The position numbers and the translations under genes are program-made. The notes under the pieces are model-generated. The model had not been told where the DNA came from. It saw only the letters and a list, made by a program, of their open reading frames with translations, and made no database searches. Of a stretch of DNA of 35,672 bases, positions 1-6,737 are shown piece by piece (position 1 is the first letter of the stretch; each line of letters begins with the position of its first letter). This DNA is from Beijerinckiaceae bacterium (GTDB lineage: Bacteria; Pseudomonadota; Alphaproteobacteria; Rhizobiales; Beijerinckiaceae), in NCBI GenBank assembly GCA_004298435.1, contig SCSF01000159.1:1-35672 (forward strand), given 5' to 3'.

Positions 1-633
1 AAGATGCGTGTCGTGAAATCCTAGGCTTGCCAGCGCGATGTAACGCGCGAGCGGGGCAAGGCCTATTCCGGCAGGCACGCCATAAGATCCAACCGTATCC
101 CAGACGCCGACGCATTTGACGCGATTGTCGGCGTGGACATCCCCCGCTTGGCGCAACGCCTTCATGTTGCGGATGGCCCTGGCGTTGCTTCCGCTCGCAG
201 CTTGCGGGGCCGCGCGGACGGAAGGAGGCACGCGATAGTGATTCCACGCTGCTTGTGTCTTTGCGGGTGACGGATCACGGACGATGCCGGATGCTCCGAT
301 CATTCCGACAAGTGCGCGGGCGGCATAGGCGCCGCGCGAAAAGCCGATAGCGAAAATATCATCGCCGGATTCGTAAAGCTCGGTGAGCGAAGCATAGGCA
401 TCGAGCACGATCTGCTTCAGGCCGAGGCCGATCGTGCCGCCGAGTATGTGCTTGAGCCAGTCCTTCTCTGTCCCGACGCCTTTGTGATAGACGACAAGCT
501 GCTTTACGCCATGACTGTCGCAGGTCTTGATGAGTGGCCGCTTGTTGTCGCCGCTGAGAATTGCAACATTGGTGTTGTTGCCGACGCCCTCCTCATCCCA
601 GGTTCCGTCAATCAGGATGACGATGCGTTTCAT
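1..633 (-). CDS. DUF2235 alpha/beta-hydrolase domain protein (partial, C-terminus off window)
   Basis: This gene is missing from the ORF track because it has no stop inside the window. It reads in frame from ATG at 633 to base 1 (211 codons). The N-terminus MKRIVILIDGTWDEEG, the nucleophile-elbow motif AIGFSRGAYAAR (about residues 94-105) and the final visible LGFHDTHL are typical of the DUF2235 family, an alpha/beta-hydrolase fold that also includes type VI secretion phospholipase effectors (Tle1-like). The substrate is unknown here, and no secretion genes are nearby. The start lies 5 nt after the bpt stop, so it is probably the last gene of an RDD-bpt-DUF2235 operon and translationally linked to bpt. 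The catalytic Asp/His cannot be judged because the C-terminus is not visible. Confidence 0.87.
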   Translation of the reverse strand, partial: MKRIVILIDGTWDEEGVGNNTNVAILSGDNKRPLIKTCDSHGVKQLVVYHKGVGTEKDWLKHILGGTIGLGLKQIVLDAYASLTELYESGDDIFAIGFSRGAYAARALVGMIGASGIVRDPSPAKTQAAWNHYRVPPSVRAAPQAASGSNARAIRNMKALRQAGDVHADNRVKCVGVWDTVGSYGVPAGIGLAPLARYIALASLGFHDTHL

Positions 634-638
634 GCAGC

Positions 639-1379
639 TCACTCTGCTCTTTGCCAGCCTTCCATGCCGAGCCGCTCTTGCGGGAGAAAGCGCGCTTTGT
701 AGGCCATCTTTTTGGAGCCCTCGACCCAGTAGCCGAGATAGACATGCGGCAGGCCGAGGTTTCTTGCGCGCATGATGTGATCGAGGATCATATAAGTTCC
801 GAGCGAGCGCGCCGCCTGCTCCGGCTCATAGTAGGAATAGACCATGGAAAGCCCATCGGAGAGAAGGTCGGTCAGGCAGACGCCAATGAGCGGACCTTCC
901 TTTCGCCCGCTCTCATCGAGGGACGAAAGGCGATATTCGACGAGGCGGCTTTCAACATGGCTGTCCTCGACCATCATCGAATAATCGAGCATGGTCATAT
1001 CGGCCATGCCGCCATCGCTGTGGCGCGCGTCGAGATAGGCGCGGAACAGGGAATATTGCTCGCTCGTCGGCTCCGTCCGCACGACCGCTCCGGCCAGATC
1101 GCGATTTTTGTCGAGGACGCGGCGAAAGCTCTTCGAGAGGCGGAACTCATCGACTTTTACGCGCACCGACACGCAGGCGCGGCAGTTTTCGCACGCCGGG
1201 CGATAGGCAATGGTCTGCGACCGGCGGAAGCCGGATTGCGTCAGGGTATCGTTGAGGGCAGCCGCCCTCCGGCCGATCAGATGCGTGAAGACCTTACGTT
1301 CCTCCCGCCCCGGAAGGTAAGGGCAGGGGGATGACGCCGTCAGGTAGAATTGCGGCGCGTCGCGCAGCTCTCGTGTCAA
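639..1379 (-). CDS. bpt: Aspartate/glutamate leucyltransferase (N-end rule, Bpt)
   Basis: This 246-residue protein matches bacterial Bpt, which transfers leucine from Leu-tRNA to proteins with N-terminal Asp or Glu and so marks them for ClpS/ClpAP degradation. Seen directly: the N-terminal [18 protein letters not shown] block, the CxxCxxC cluster CENCRAC (C63, C66, C69), and the C-terminal [20 protein letters not shown] block of the ATE/Bpt GNAT-like fold. The length is normal. The start codon is TTG; it is preceded by TGAGGA about 6 nt upstream, which overlaps the TGA stop of the RDD gene 9 nt away, so TTG is well supported. It sits between an RDD membrane protein and a DUF2235 hydrolase on the same strand, with no terminator between them. 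Confidence 0.95.
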   Translation of the reverse strand: MTRELRDAPQFYLTASSPCPYLPGREERKVFTHLIGRRAAALNDTLTQSGFRRSQTIAYRPACENCRACVSVRVKVDEFRLSKSFRRVLDKNRDLAGAVVRTEPTSEQYSLFRAYLDARHSDGGMADMTMLDYSMMVEDSHVESRLVEYRLSSLDESGRKEGPLIGVCLTDLLSDGLSMVYSYYEPEQAARSLGTYMILDHIMRARNLGLPHVYLGYWVEGSKKMAYKARFLPQERLGMEGWQRAE

Positions 1380-1388
1380 GCTTGTTCC

Positions 1389-1868
1389 TCACAACGCGCG
1401 GAGAGGCCGGCGGACGACGATCACGCCCGCCAGCATATCGTGGAGGCAGCGCTTGTCGCTGGCAAGCAGCGAAACGAGGAAGATCACCGGGAAAAGCCAA
1501 CTGATATAGAACAGCACTGCATGCACCGCAGCAATGAGGAAGGGCACGCGGCTTCCGTCCACAAGCCGCATTTCCAGATCCATGATGCGCATGCCGGGCG
1601 TCGCCATGCCTCGACCCGAAACGGTGAGCCCGTTATAAAAAAACGCTACCAGAGGAAACAGCGGCGGCAGAATGAAAAGCGACAAGCCGAAGGTCGCAAC
1701 GAGAAACGCCAGCCAGATCACGAATGCCAGGATGGATACGATGATGAAATCGACGCAAAGCGCCAGTATCCGCCGGGTCCTGACGCTGGCAAGCGCTTCT
1801 GCCGGCAGATTGGCCGGCGCAAACAAGGGGCGCGACATACCGCGCTGAAATCCGTTCGTGTCGAACAT
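1389..1868 (-). CDS. RDD family integral membrane protein
   Basis: This is a 159-residue protein if translation begins at MFDTNGFQRG; the ORF track extends further upstream, but the AGGAGGCGAAAG ribosome-binding site lies just before 1868 and decides the start. About 30 residues in come hydrophobic segments (ALCVDFIIVSILAFVIWL, then another pair) with the RDD-family pattern of charged residues bordering the helices: an RRILALCVD stretch, ATPGMRIM in the middle, and a C-terminal DKRCLHDMLAGVIVV. RDD proteins are small membrane proteins, some linked to ion transport, with no agreed general function. It is the promoter-proximal gene of the RDD-bpt-DUF2235 run and is divergent from the VanX-like gene, sharing a 150-bp intergenic region. 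Confidence 0.88.
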   Translation of the reverse strand: MFDTNGFQRGMSRPLFAPANLPAEALASVRTRRILALCVDFIIVSILAFVIWLAFLVATFGLSLFILPPLFPLVAFFYNGLTVSGRGMATPGMRIMDLEMRLVDGSRVPFLIAAVHAVLFYISWLFPVIFLVSLLASDKRCLHDMLAGVIVVRRPLRAL

Positions 1869-2018
1869 CTTTCGCCTCCTGCGTATCCTCCGCGTCGCTC
1901 CGCGGACTGGCTTGGCGGCCAACATCAATGGGCAAATGTGGTCCCGCTCCGTCCCGGGCGCAAGGGGAAAGCCCTTTGCCTCCAGCCGGAGCGCTCACAA
2001 CAGGCTGGAGCGTGCCGC

Positions 2019-2675
2019 ATGATTCCGATCCAAAGGATTATCCTGTCGTTCAGGGGATTATGTTCCGGCCTCACAGGAGGAGGCCGTCTTCCGGAAGGCT
2101 TCGTGCGGCTTTCCGATGTCGTGCCTTCGATCGAAACGGATATGCGCTATGCCGGAAGCGAGAACTTTACAGGAAGGCCGGTTCCAGGCTATCGCGCGCC
2201 GCAGTGCTGGGTCAGGCGGGAAGTAGCTGAGGCATTGGTCGGCGTCGCAAAAGACGCCGCGGAGCGCGGGTTGCGGCTCGTCGTCTACGATTGCTACCGG
2301 CCGCAACGCGCTACGCAAGCCTTCATCGCCTGGGCGGCCGATGCCGCCGATCAGGCAATGAAAGAGGCTTATTATCCGCATCTCGACAAGCGTGAGATCT
2401 TTGCGAAGGGCTATATCGCGAAAGCGTCCACGCACAGCCTCGGCATCGCTGTTGATATCGCTTTCGTTGACAAGGATTTCGGCACGTCCTTCGATCTTTT
2501 CGATGAGGCATCGTCCACGGATTATGCGGGCGTTTCAGAGGATGCGCGCACAAACCGCGATCTTCTCCATCAGATGATGGTGAAGCATGGTTTCGAGAAC
2601 CTGCCGCAGGAGTGGTGGCATTTTTCCTACAAGGGTCTCGACGATGCGAAACCTCTGGATGTGGAAATAAAATAA
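2019..2675 (+). CDS. D-alanyl-D-alanine dipeptidase, VanX/DdpX family (peptidase M15D)
   Basis: The predicted protein is about 218 residues from ATG 2019; the 441-residue ORF in the track is an upstream extension through the antisense of the RDD gene. It carries the M15D zinc site: STHSLGIAVDIAF (H139, D146) and EWWHF (E198, H201), plus the conserved arginine in DCYRPQ (R94). VanX-type enzymes hydrolyse free D-Ala-D-Ala; outside glycopeptide-resistance clusters they usually serve peptidoglycan dipeptide recycling. There are no vanH or vanA neighbours, so a resistance role is not suggested. The N-terminal 25 residues are mildly hydrophobic (IILSFRGLCSG), so export is possible but not clear. 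No strong ribosome-binding site is visible, so the exact start is uncertain. Confidence 0.85.
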   Translation: MIPIQRIILSFRGLCSGLTGGGRLPEGFVRLSDVVPSIETDMRYAGSENFTGRPVPGYRAPQCWVRREVAEALVGVAKDAAERGLRLVVYDCYRPQRATQAFIAWAADAADQAMKEAYYPHLDKREIFAKGYIAKASTHSLGIAVDIAFVDKDFGTSFDLFDEASSTDYAGVSEDARTNRDLLHQMMVKHGFENLPQEWWHFSYKGLDDAKPLDVEIK

Positions 2676-2740
2676 TGGAGCAGGTGCTAGGCTAGCTGCT
2701 GATGTCGCGATGCGGACCGCGGACCTCCGGTCCGCAAGTC

Positions 2741-2785
2741 GCGTTTTCTTTGCGCGAACCGGAAGCCACTTCGCTTGAAAACGCT
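2741..2785 (-). repeat. Dispersed palindromic repeat, copy A
   Basis: On the minus strand this reads as GCGTTTTC...GTTCGCG...GAAAACGC-like sequence, nearly the same as copy B at 2965-3008. The ends are themselves complementary (gcgttttc / gaaaacgc), so each copy can fold. A shorter, more diverged copy lies at 33609-33650. Similar intergenic elements are common in Hyphomicrobiales genomes. Confidence 0.8.
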
Positions 2786-2795
2786 ATATAAACGA

Positions 2796-2826
2796 AACGC
2801 CCGGCAGTACTTCCGTGCCGGGCGTT
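2796..2826. terminator. Strong hairpin between convergent genes (possible terminator)
   Basis: The arms AACGCCCGGCA and TGCCGGGCGTT are perfect complements (11 bp) around a 9-nt loop. It lies 120 bp after the VanX-like stop. The downstream sequence CGTTTCGGG has no clear T-run on either strand, so Rho-independent termination is only possible; it may instead be part of the surrounding repeats. Confidence 0.45.
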
Positions 2827-2964
2827 CGTTTCGGGCCGTCGTGGCTGAACGGCCGTTGGCAAAAATCGTCAAGCTTCAGTTCAGCGTCGCTTCCTCTGCG
2901 TTAGCTGCTGTTTCGGCGACCATGACGATTTATGATTAATGAAGGCTTAACGGGATTCCCTATC

Positions 2965-3008
2965 GCGTTTTCGAGCGAAGTGGATTCCGGTTCGCGTGAA
3001 GAAAACGC
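2965..3008 (+). repeat. Dispersed palindromic repeat, copy B
   Basis: The copy runs GCGTTTTCGAGCGAAGTGGA through GAAAACGC and is inverted relative to copy A, about 180 bp away. It ends 14 bp before the stop of the DHFR-like gene. The two copies could pair into a large cruciform or RNA hairpin. Confidence 0.8.
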
Positions 3009-3021
3009 ATCAAATAAATAA

Positions 3022-3597
3022 TCAGAACCGTTTCGGTTCTGATGGCTGATGCCAGCCGACGACGTTCAATCCCTTGTCAGCATCGAGCGCATGCGGCGCG
3101 GCGGCTATGAGCCCATGACTTTTCAGCACATCTTCAGGCGTTTTTGCGGGCACCTCGGGGAAGACAGGGCGACCGCCGGGCAGACGCAAGTTCGGCGCGC
3201 GCGACAGGTAAAAGGCACTGTAGTGCCCGAGGAAGAGGCCGAAGACTTCCGTGCCGCCGATGATGCCGAGAGCAGCATCCGGTTTGCCAAGTGTCTTCAG
3301 CACATCTTCGAGTGAAGCGCCTGTCGGATTCCAGAAAAACACATTCTCGGCGGAAGGGTCGGCTGCAATATCCACGATCCGCCGCGTCAGGACCACGCGC
3401 ATGCGCCAGTCTGAGTTCGGCTGGTGCTCATGCGAATGGCGTCCGTGAAAAACCACGTCGATGGCATCGAGCCGCCGTTCGAAGAAGCGCTTGTCCGCCT
3501 CGAATTCGAGCGACTTCGGCATGACGCCATGCGCATCGGCAATCATTCCGTCTTCGGAAACGATGGCGTAACCTTCGATGCGTCGCGGTTTGACCAT
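3022..3597 (-). CDS. Dihydrofolate reductase-fold protein (RibD C-terminal/DHFR-like)
   Basis: A 191-residue protein starting at MVKPRRIEGYAIVSEDGMIA. The longer track start at 3672 would overlap the kinase gene; ATG 3597 has a purine-rich GAGGCGGAT just upstream and begins where homology should begin. Visible features are the first strand and turn YAIVSEDGMIAD, a FHGRHSHEH segment, and the nucleotide-binding loop IIGGTEVFGLFL that marks the DHFR/RibD-C fold. These proteins are usually NADPH-dependent reductases of unknown substrate; it is not a typical FolA. It follows the REC-HisKA_2 kinase by 25 nt on the same strand, so it may be co-transcribed with the signalling genes, a link with no obvious functional explanation. 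Confidence 0.75.
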   Translation of the reverse strand: MVKPRRIEGYAIVSEDGMIADAHGVMPKSLEFEADKRFFERRLDAIDVVFHGRHSHEHQPNSDWRMRVVLTRRIVDIAADPSAENVFFWNPTGASLEDVLKTLGKPDAALGIIGGTEVFGLFLGHYSAFYLSRAPNLRLPGGRPVFPEVPAKTPEDVLKSHGLIAAAPHALDADKGLNVVGWHQPSEPKRF

Positions 3598-3622
3598 TTT
3601 GGAGATCCGCCTCTTATAAGCC

Positions 3623-4657
3623 TCAAATGGAAAACTTAACCGTGCCTTTGGTGCCGACATGGGCATCGCCATAGTCGATGGTCGCGCCCAGCGTTATCGC
3701 CATCGCCTTGAGGACCTTGGTTCCGACGCCGGAGCCCTTGGGGGCTGCTGACATGCCGATGCCGTTATCTTCCACGACGAGAAGCACTTCGCCATCCTGC
3801 GTCCGGCTCAGGCTCACGCCGATGCGCCCGGAAGAGCCGATGGGGTAGGCATATTTATAGGCATTTGTGACGAGTTCGGCGACAATCACGCCGATCGCCA
3901 CTGCTTTGTCGGTCGTGGCCTGAATGCCGGACTCCGCTTTCACTTCCACGGTGTGGCGTTGCATGTCCGCATCCATGGCGGAGCAAAGCTCATCGACAAG
4001 ATTGCGCAGATAGACGTCAAGTTCGACGACACGGACGTCGTGCGATGTGTAGAGCGCGCGATGGATGCCGGCGATCGCCGCGACGCGAGCCTGCATGTCG
4101 GCCAGGGCATGCTGCGCGGCTTCGTCACTCACCGCCTTTGATTGTAGCCGCGCGATCGAGGCGATCAGAGCCAGCGAATTCGCAACGCGGTGGTTGACCT
4201 CGACGAGCAGCAATTCGGCGCGCGCCTTGGCTTCGACGATCTGGCGCTGCGCCTCCTCCTTGTCGCGGCGCAGGCGCTCCTGCTGCAAGGCAGCCTTGAT
4301 GATTTCACCCAACAGTTCGCGATAGTGGCCGTCAACATCTTTCCAGACATAATCCACGGCGCCAGCCTTGAGGGCCGCGACCGCAATCCGGGCATCCTCC
4401 GATCCTGTCACATAGATAACGGGCGGCGCGTCGGCCTCGCGCAGGCGGCGTAGCACGTCGATTCCTGTCTCATGGCCCAGATCGTGGTCGAGCGCGACAA
4501 CGTCGATCCGCTCTTGGGCGAGGAGGCGCAGTCCGGCCTCGCCCGTTTCAGCGTGCTCGACGAAAATTCCGCGCGGCTCCAGCGCCTTCTGCATCAGCCT
4601 CCCAAGGCCGATATCATCATCAATGTAGAGAAGACGAACACCCTCTGGCATGGTCAT
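3623..4657 (-). CDS. Receiver domain fused to HisKA_2-type histidine kinase
   Basis: A 344-residue cytoplasmic protein without membrane segments. Residues 7-120 form a receiver domain (LLYIDDDIG; VVALDHDLG with D57 as the likely phosphoacceptor; VTG; VWKD with K106). A helical linker leads to the dimerisation block LLVEVNHRVANSLALI with H156, the pattern of the HisKA_2/HWE kinase families, followed by an ATPase domain with N-box VAELVTNAYKYAYP, VVEDNGIGM and GSGVGTKVLKAM. Kinases of this class with an N-terminal receiver often act inside phosphorelays. Its ATG overlaps the stop of the response-regulator gene by ATGA, a sign of translational coupling, so the two proteins are probably made in step. 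Confidence 0.92.
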   Translation of the reverse strand: MTMPEGVRLLYIDDDIGLGRLMQKALEPRGIFVEHAETGEAGLRLLAQERIDVVALDHDLGHETGIDVLRRLREADAPPVIYVTGSEDARIAVAALKAGAVDYVWKDVDGHYRELLGEIIKAALQQERLRRDKEEAQRQIVEAKARAELLLVEVNHRVANSLALIASIARLQSKAVSDEAAQHALADMQARVAAIAGIHRALYTSHDVRVVELDVYLRNLVDELCSAMDADMQRHTVEVKAESGIQATTDKAVAIGVIVAELVTNAYKYAYPIGSSGRIGVSLSRTQDGEVLLVVEDNGIGMSAAPKGSGVGTKVLKAMAITLGATIDYGDAHVGTKGTVKFSI

Positions 4658-5106
4658 TCACTGGTTGGAATCTGCATGACGGCAAAGAACAATCCAAGCT
4701 GACGGATCGCATTGGCGAAGTTGTCGTAATCGACGGGCTTGGTGATGTAGACATTCGCCCCAAGATCGTAGCAGTGCTTGATCTCCCGTTGGTCGTCCGT
4801 CGTCGTCAGCACGATAACGGGCGTGCGGTGAAGATGGGGATTCGATTTGACCTTCGAGAGAATATCAACGCCCGTCATATCGGGCAGATTGAGGTCGAGC
4901 AGGATCAGTATGGAGCGCCTGGCGCTGATTTCGCCAGTGCCGTCGGGACCGAAGAGATAGTCGAGCGCGGCGGTTCCGTTCGCAAACGCAATGATTTCAT
5001 TGTTCACGCCAGCGCGCCGGATGTTGCGCTCGATCAGGCGCGCATGACCCTCATCATCCTCGATCATAATGATCGAAACCGGATTCCCGTTTTTCGAAAA
5101 TTCCAT
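4654..5106 (-). CDS. Single-domain response regulator (CheY/Rcp1-like)
   Basis: A 150-residue stand-alone receiver. Seen directly: acidic pocket IMIEDDEGH, phosphoacceptor D71 in LLDLNLPDMTG, VLTTTDD switch residue region, and K123 in YITKPVDYDNF. The insertion after helix 2 (DYLFGPDGTGE) and the long final helix resemble Rcp1-type regulators that pair with phytochrome-like or CHASE3 kinases. There is no output domain, so it must act by protein contact or by phosphotransfer. It sits between a CHASE3 kinase (9 nt upstream) and a REC-HisKA_2 kinase (4-nt overlap), which suggests the path CHASE3 kinase to regulator to second kinase or shared target. Confidence 0.93.
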   Translation of the reverse strand: MEFSKNGNPVSIIMIEDDEGHARLIERNIRRAGVNNEIIAFANGTAALDYLFGPDGTGEISARRSILILLDLNLPDMTGVDILSKVKSNPHLHRTPVIVLTTTDDQREIKHCYDLGANVYITKPVDYDNFANAIRQLGLFFAVMQIPTSE

Positions 5107-5115
5107 GCCGCTTTC

Positions 5116-6576
5116 CTAGCTTATTCTGAGCGACCGCGGCAGGCTGATATGAAAAGCCGTGCCCTGGCCGAGAGCCGATTCTACGGTGATGTCTCCGCCG
5201 AGACGCCGGACGAGGCTACGCACATGGGCGAGACCGATCCCTTCGCCCTGCCGATCCTGCGCCCCGGCGCGCCGAAACAATTCGAAGATGCGTTCATGGT
5301 CCTGAGGCGCGATTCCGCGGCCGTTGTCGCGAATCGTAATCACCATCAATTCCTTTACGTCGCGCGCGTCGATGGTGATCAGCCCCGGTCTGTCGCTGGA
5401 GAGATACTTAACAGCGTTGTCGAGCAGGTTACTAATGATTTGTTCGAGCGCCAGCCGGTCCGAGCGGATCCGCGGCGCGAAGCTCGGCAATTCGATTCGG
5501 GCGTTGGCTTCCATTGCCTGATGCCGGAGGCTTTCTGCGGCGGCTTGGAACATCTGCATCAGATCGATCGGTTCGGCTGTGAGTTCGCGCCGTCCCTCGC
5601 GCGACAGCCTGAGGATAGCGTTGATCAACCGGTCCATCTTGGCGGTGGAAGTGCGGATGAAATGCACCGCCTCCGGCAGATCCTCGGCGACAGCATTGCG
5701 CGCTGCGGTCCAGGCGGAATCCTCCGGCTTCTCATCCGTGAAATAGTGTTGAAGCGCAGCCGTAGAGACTTCGAGTTCGGCCGTAAAGCCCATGATGTTG
5801 ACCAGCGGCGCGCGCAGATCATGGCTAACGATATAGGCGAACCGTTGCACCTCGTCGTTGGCGTGTGAGAGGGCGAGCGTGCGCTCGGTCACGCGTTGCT
5901 CAAGGCTCGCGTTGAGGTTTTCCGTTTCATGCGTCGCTGCCTCAAGCCGCCTGTTATATCTGACAGCGAGCCAGAAAGCGGCGCCGCCGAAAAGCACCGT
6001 CAGAGCGCCACCAATCACATTGATCATAATAAGCGTGCGGGCATCGCTTTCGAGGCGGTTGACCCGCTGCGCCACGCGGACATCTTCGACGTCGGAGAGT
6101 TGGTCGAGCGCGAGGCGAAGATCATCCATGATCTTCTTGCCGCGATTTGAGTGAACGACAGTGATGGCCGTCGTTAATTTTTTAGCTTTTGCAAGCTTGA
6201 TCGTCTCGGCCAGTTCGGCCAGTTTTGCGTTCACAAGCTGATCTATACGCAGGACGAGGCCGTGCATTTCCGGCCGGGTGGTCGCAAGCTTGCGGAACTG
6301 CGCCAGGAGCTCGGGAAGTCTCGCCCGCGCGGCATCGTATGGAGCAAGGTAAAGTGTCTCGCCCGTCAAAAGATAACCGCGTTGCCCCGTTTCGGCATCG
6401 ACGGTCGCGATGAGGATTTGCGATGACAAGCCTCTCGCAGCGTGCGCCGCCTGTACTTCGACGGCGCTACTGCGGGTTTCCGAAGCGAGGAACACCGAAA
6501 CCGTCACGATCGCAACGAGTGTGAGCACACCGGCCAGCAGCAGAGCGAGGGGACGCCTGTCGATTTTGGCTGCCAT
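5116..6576 (-). CDS. Membrane sensor histidine kinase with CHASE3 domain
   Basis: The protein is about 486 residues from ATG 6576 (MAAKIDRRPLALLL). The track begins at TTG 6648, but a good promoter at 6667-6695 would place transcription only about 12 nt before that codon, so the ATG or an intervening GTG is preferred. Domains in order: first membrane helix (about 8-30), periplasmic CHASE3 four-helix sensor with the typical VDAETGQRGYLLTGE motif, second helix (IGGALTVLFGGAAFWLAV), coiled coil, HisKA with YIVSHDLRAPLVNIMGF, and HATPase with NLLDNAVKYL, DNGRGI and EGIGLAHV. CHASE3 binds unknown extracytoplasmic signals. It heads an operon with the two genes downstream. Confidence 0.93.
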   Translation of the reverse strand: MAAKIDRRPLALLLAGVLTLVAIVTVSVFLASETRSSAVEVQAAHAARGLSSQILIATVDAETGQRGYLLTGETLYLAPYDAARARLPELLAQFRKLATTRPEMHGLVLRIDQLVNAKLAELAETIKLAKAKKLTTAITVVHSNRGKKIMDDLRLALDQLSDVEDVRVAQRVNRLESDARTLIMINVIGGALTVLFGGAAFWLAVRYNRRLEAATHETENLNASLEQRVTERTLALSHANDEVQRFAYIVSHDLRAPLVNIMGFTAELEVSTAALQHYFTDEKPEDSAWTAARNAVAEDLPEAVHFIRTSTAKMDRLINAILRLSREGRRELTAEPIDLMQMFQAAAESLRHQAMEANARIELPSFAPRIRSDRLALEQIISNLLDNAVKYLSSDRPGLITIDARDVKELMVITIRDNGRGIAPQDHERIFELFRRAGAQDRQGEGIGLAHVRSLVRRLGGDITVESALGQGTAFHISLPRSLRIS

Positions 6577-6666
6577 TGCGCGTTGGGGTTCTTTCGCGGC
6601 GGACACAACAAAAGAGGCGCGACGAGGAACGTTCGCCGATCCTGTCAAGCTTGCGTGGGCTTACGC

Positions 6667-6695
6667 AATATAGGCGAGAGCGAAAAAAGATGCAA
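6667..6695 (-). promoter_or_regulatory. Candidate sigma70-type promoter for the CHASE3 kinase operon
   Basis: On the minus strand TTGCAT (-35, 6690-6695) and TATATT (-10, 6667-6672) are separated by exactly 17 bp. Transcription would start near 6660, inside the 90-160 bp gap after ilvD. The match is by eye only. Confidence 0.5.
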
Positions 6696-6737
6696 TTTCA
6701 ATAGAGCTTTTGCGATATGCTGCCAATGCGCCCTGCG

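Larger units (their letters stand above)
2676..3021. other. 346-bp intergenic region with palindromes and paired repeats
   Basis: No coding signal is seen in this gap between the convergent VanX-like and DHFR-like genes. It holds a short hairpin (GCGGACC-TCC-GGTCCGC near 2719-2735), a longer hairpin at 2796-2826, and two inverted copies of a roughly 45-bp repeat at 2741-2785 and 2965-3008. ORF 2687..2872 on the minus strand runs through these repeats and is rejected. Confidence 0.7.

Noticed and set aside
651-1334. 227-aa plus-strand ORF opposite bpt
   Set aside because: It is the antisense shadow of bpt; high third-position GC keeps the opposite frame open. The same applies to long shadows at 4774-5868, 7002-7799, 7872-8759, 14772-15449, 16488-17546, 19586-20728 and 24424-25401.
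1350-2018. N-terminal extension of the VanX-like ORF to 441 aa
   Set aside because: The extension is antisense to the RDD gene and is rich in His/Arg/Gln; M15D homology begins only after 2019.
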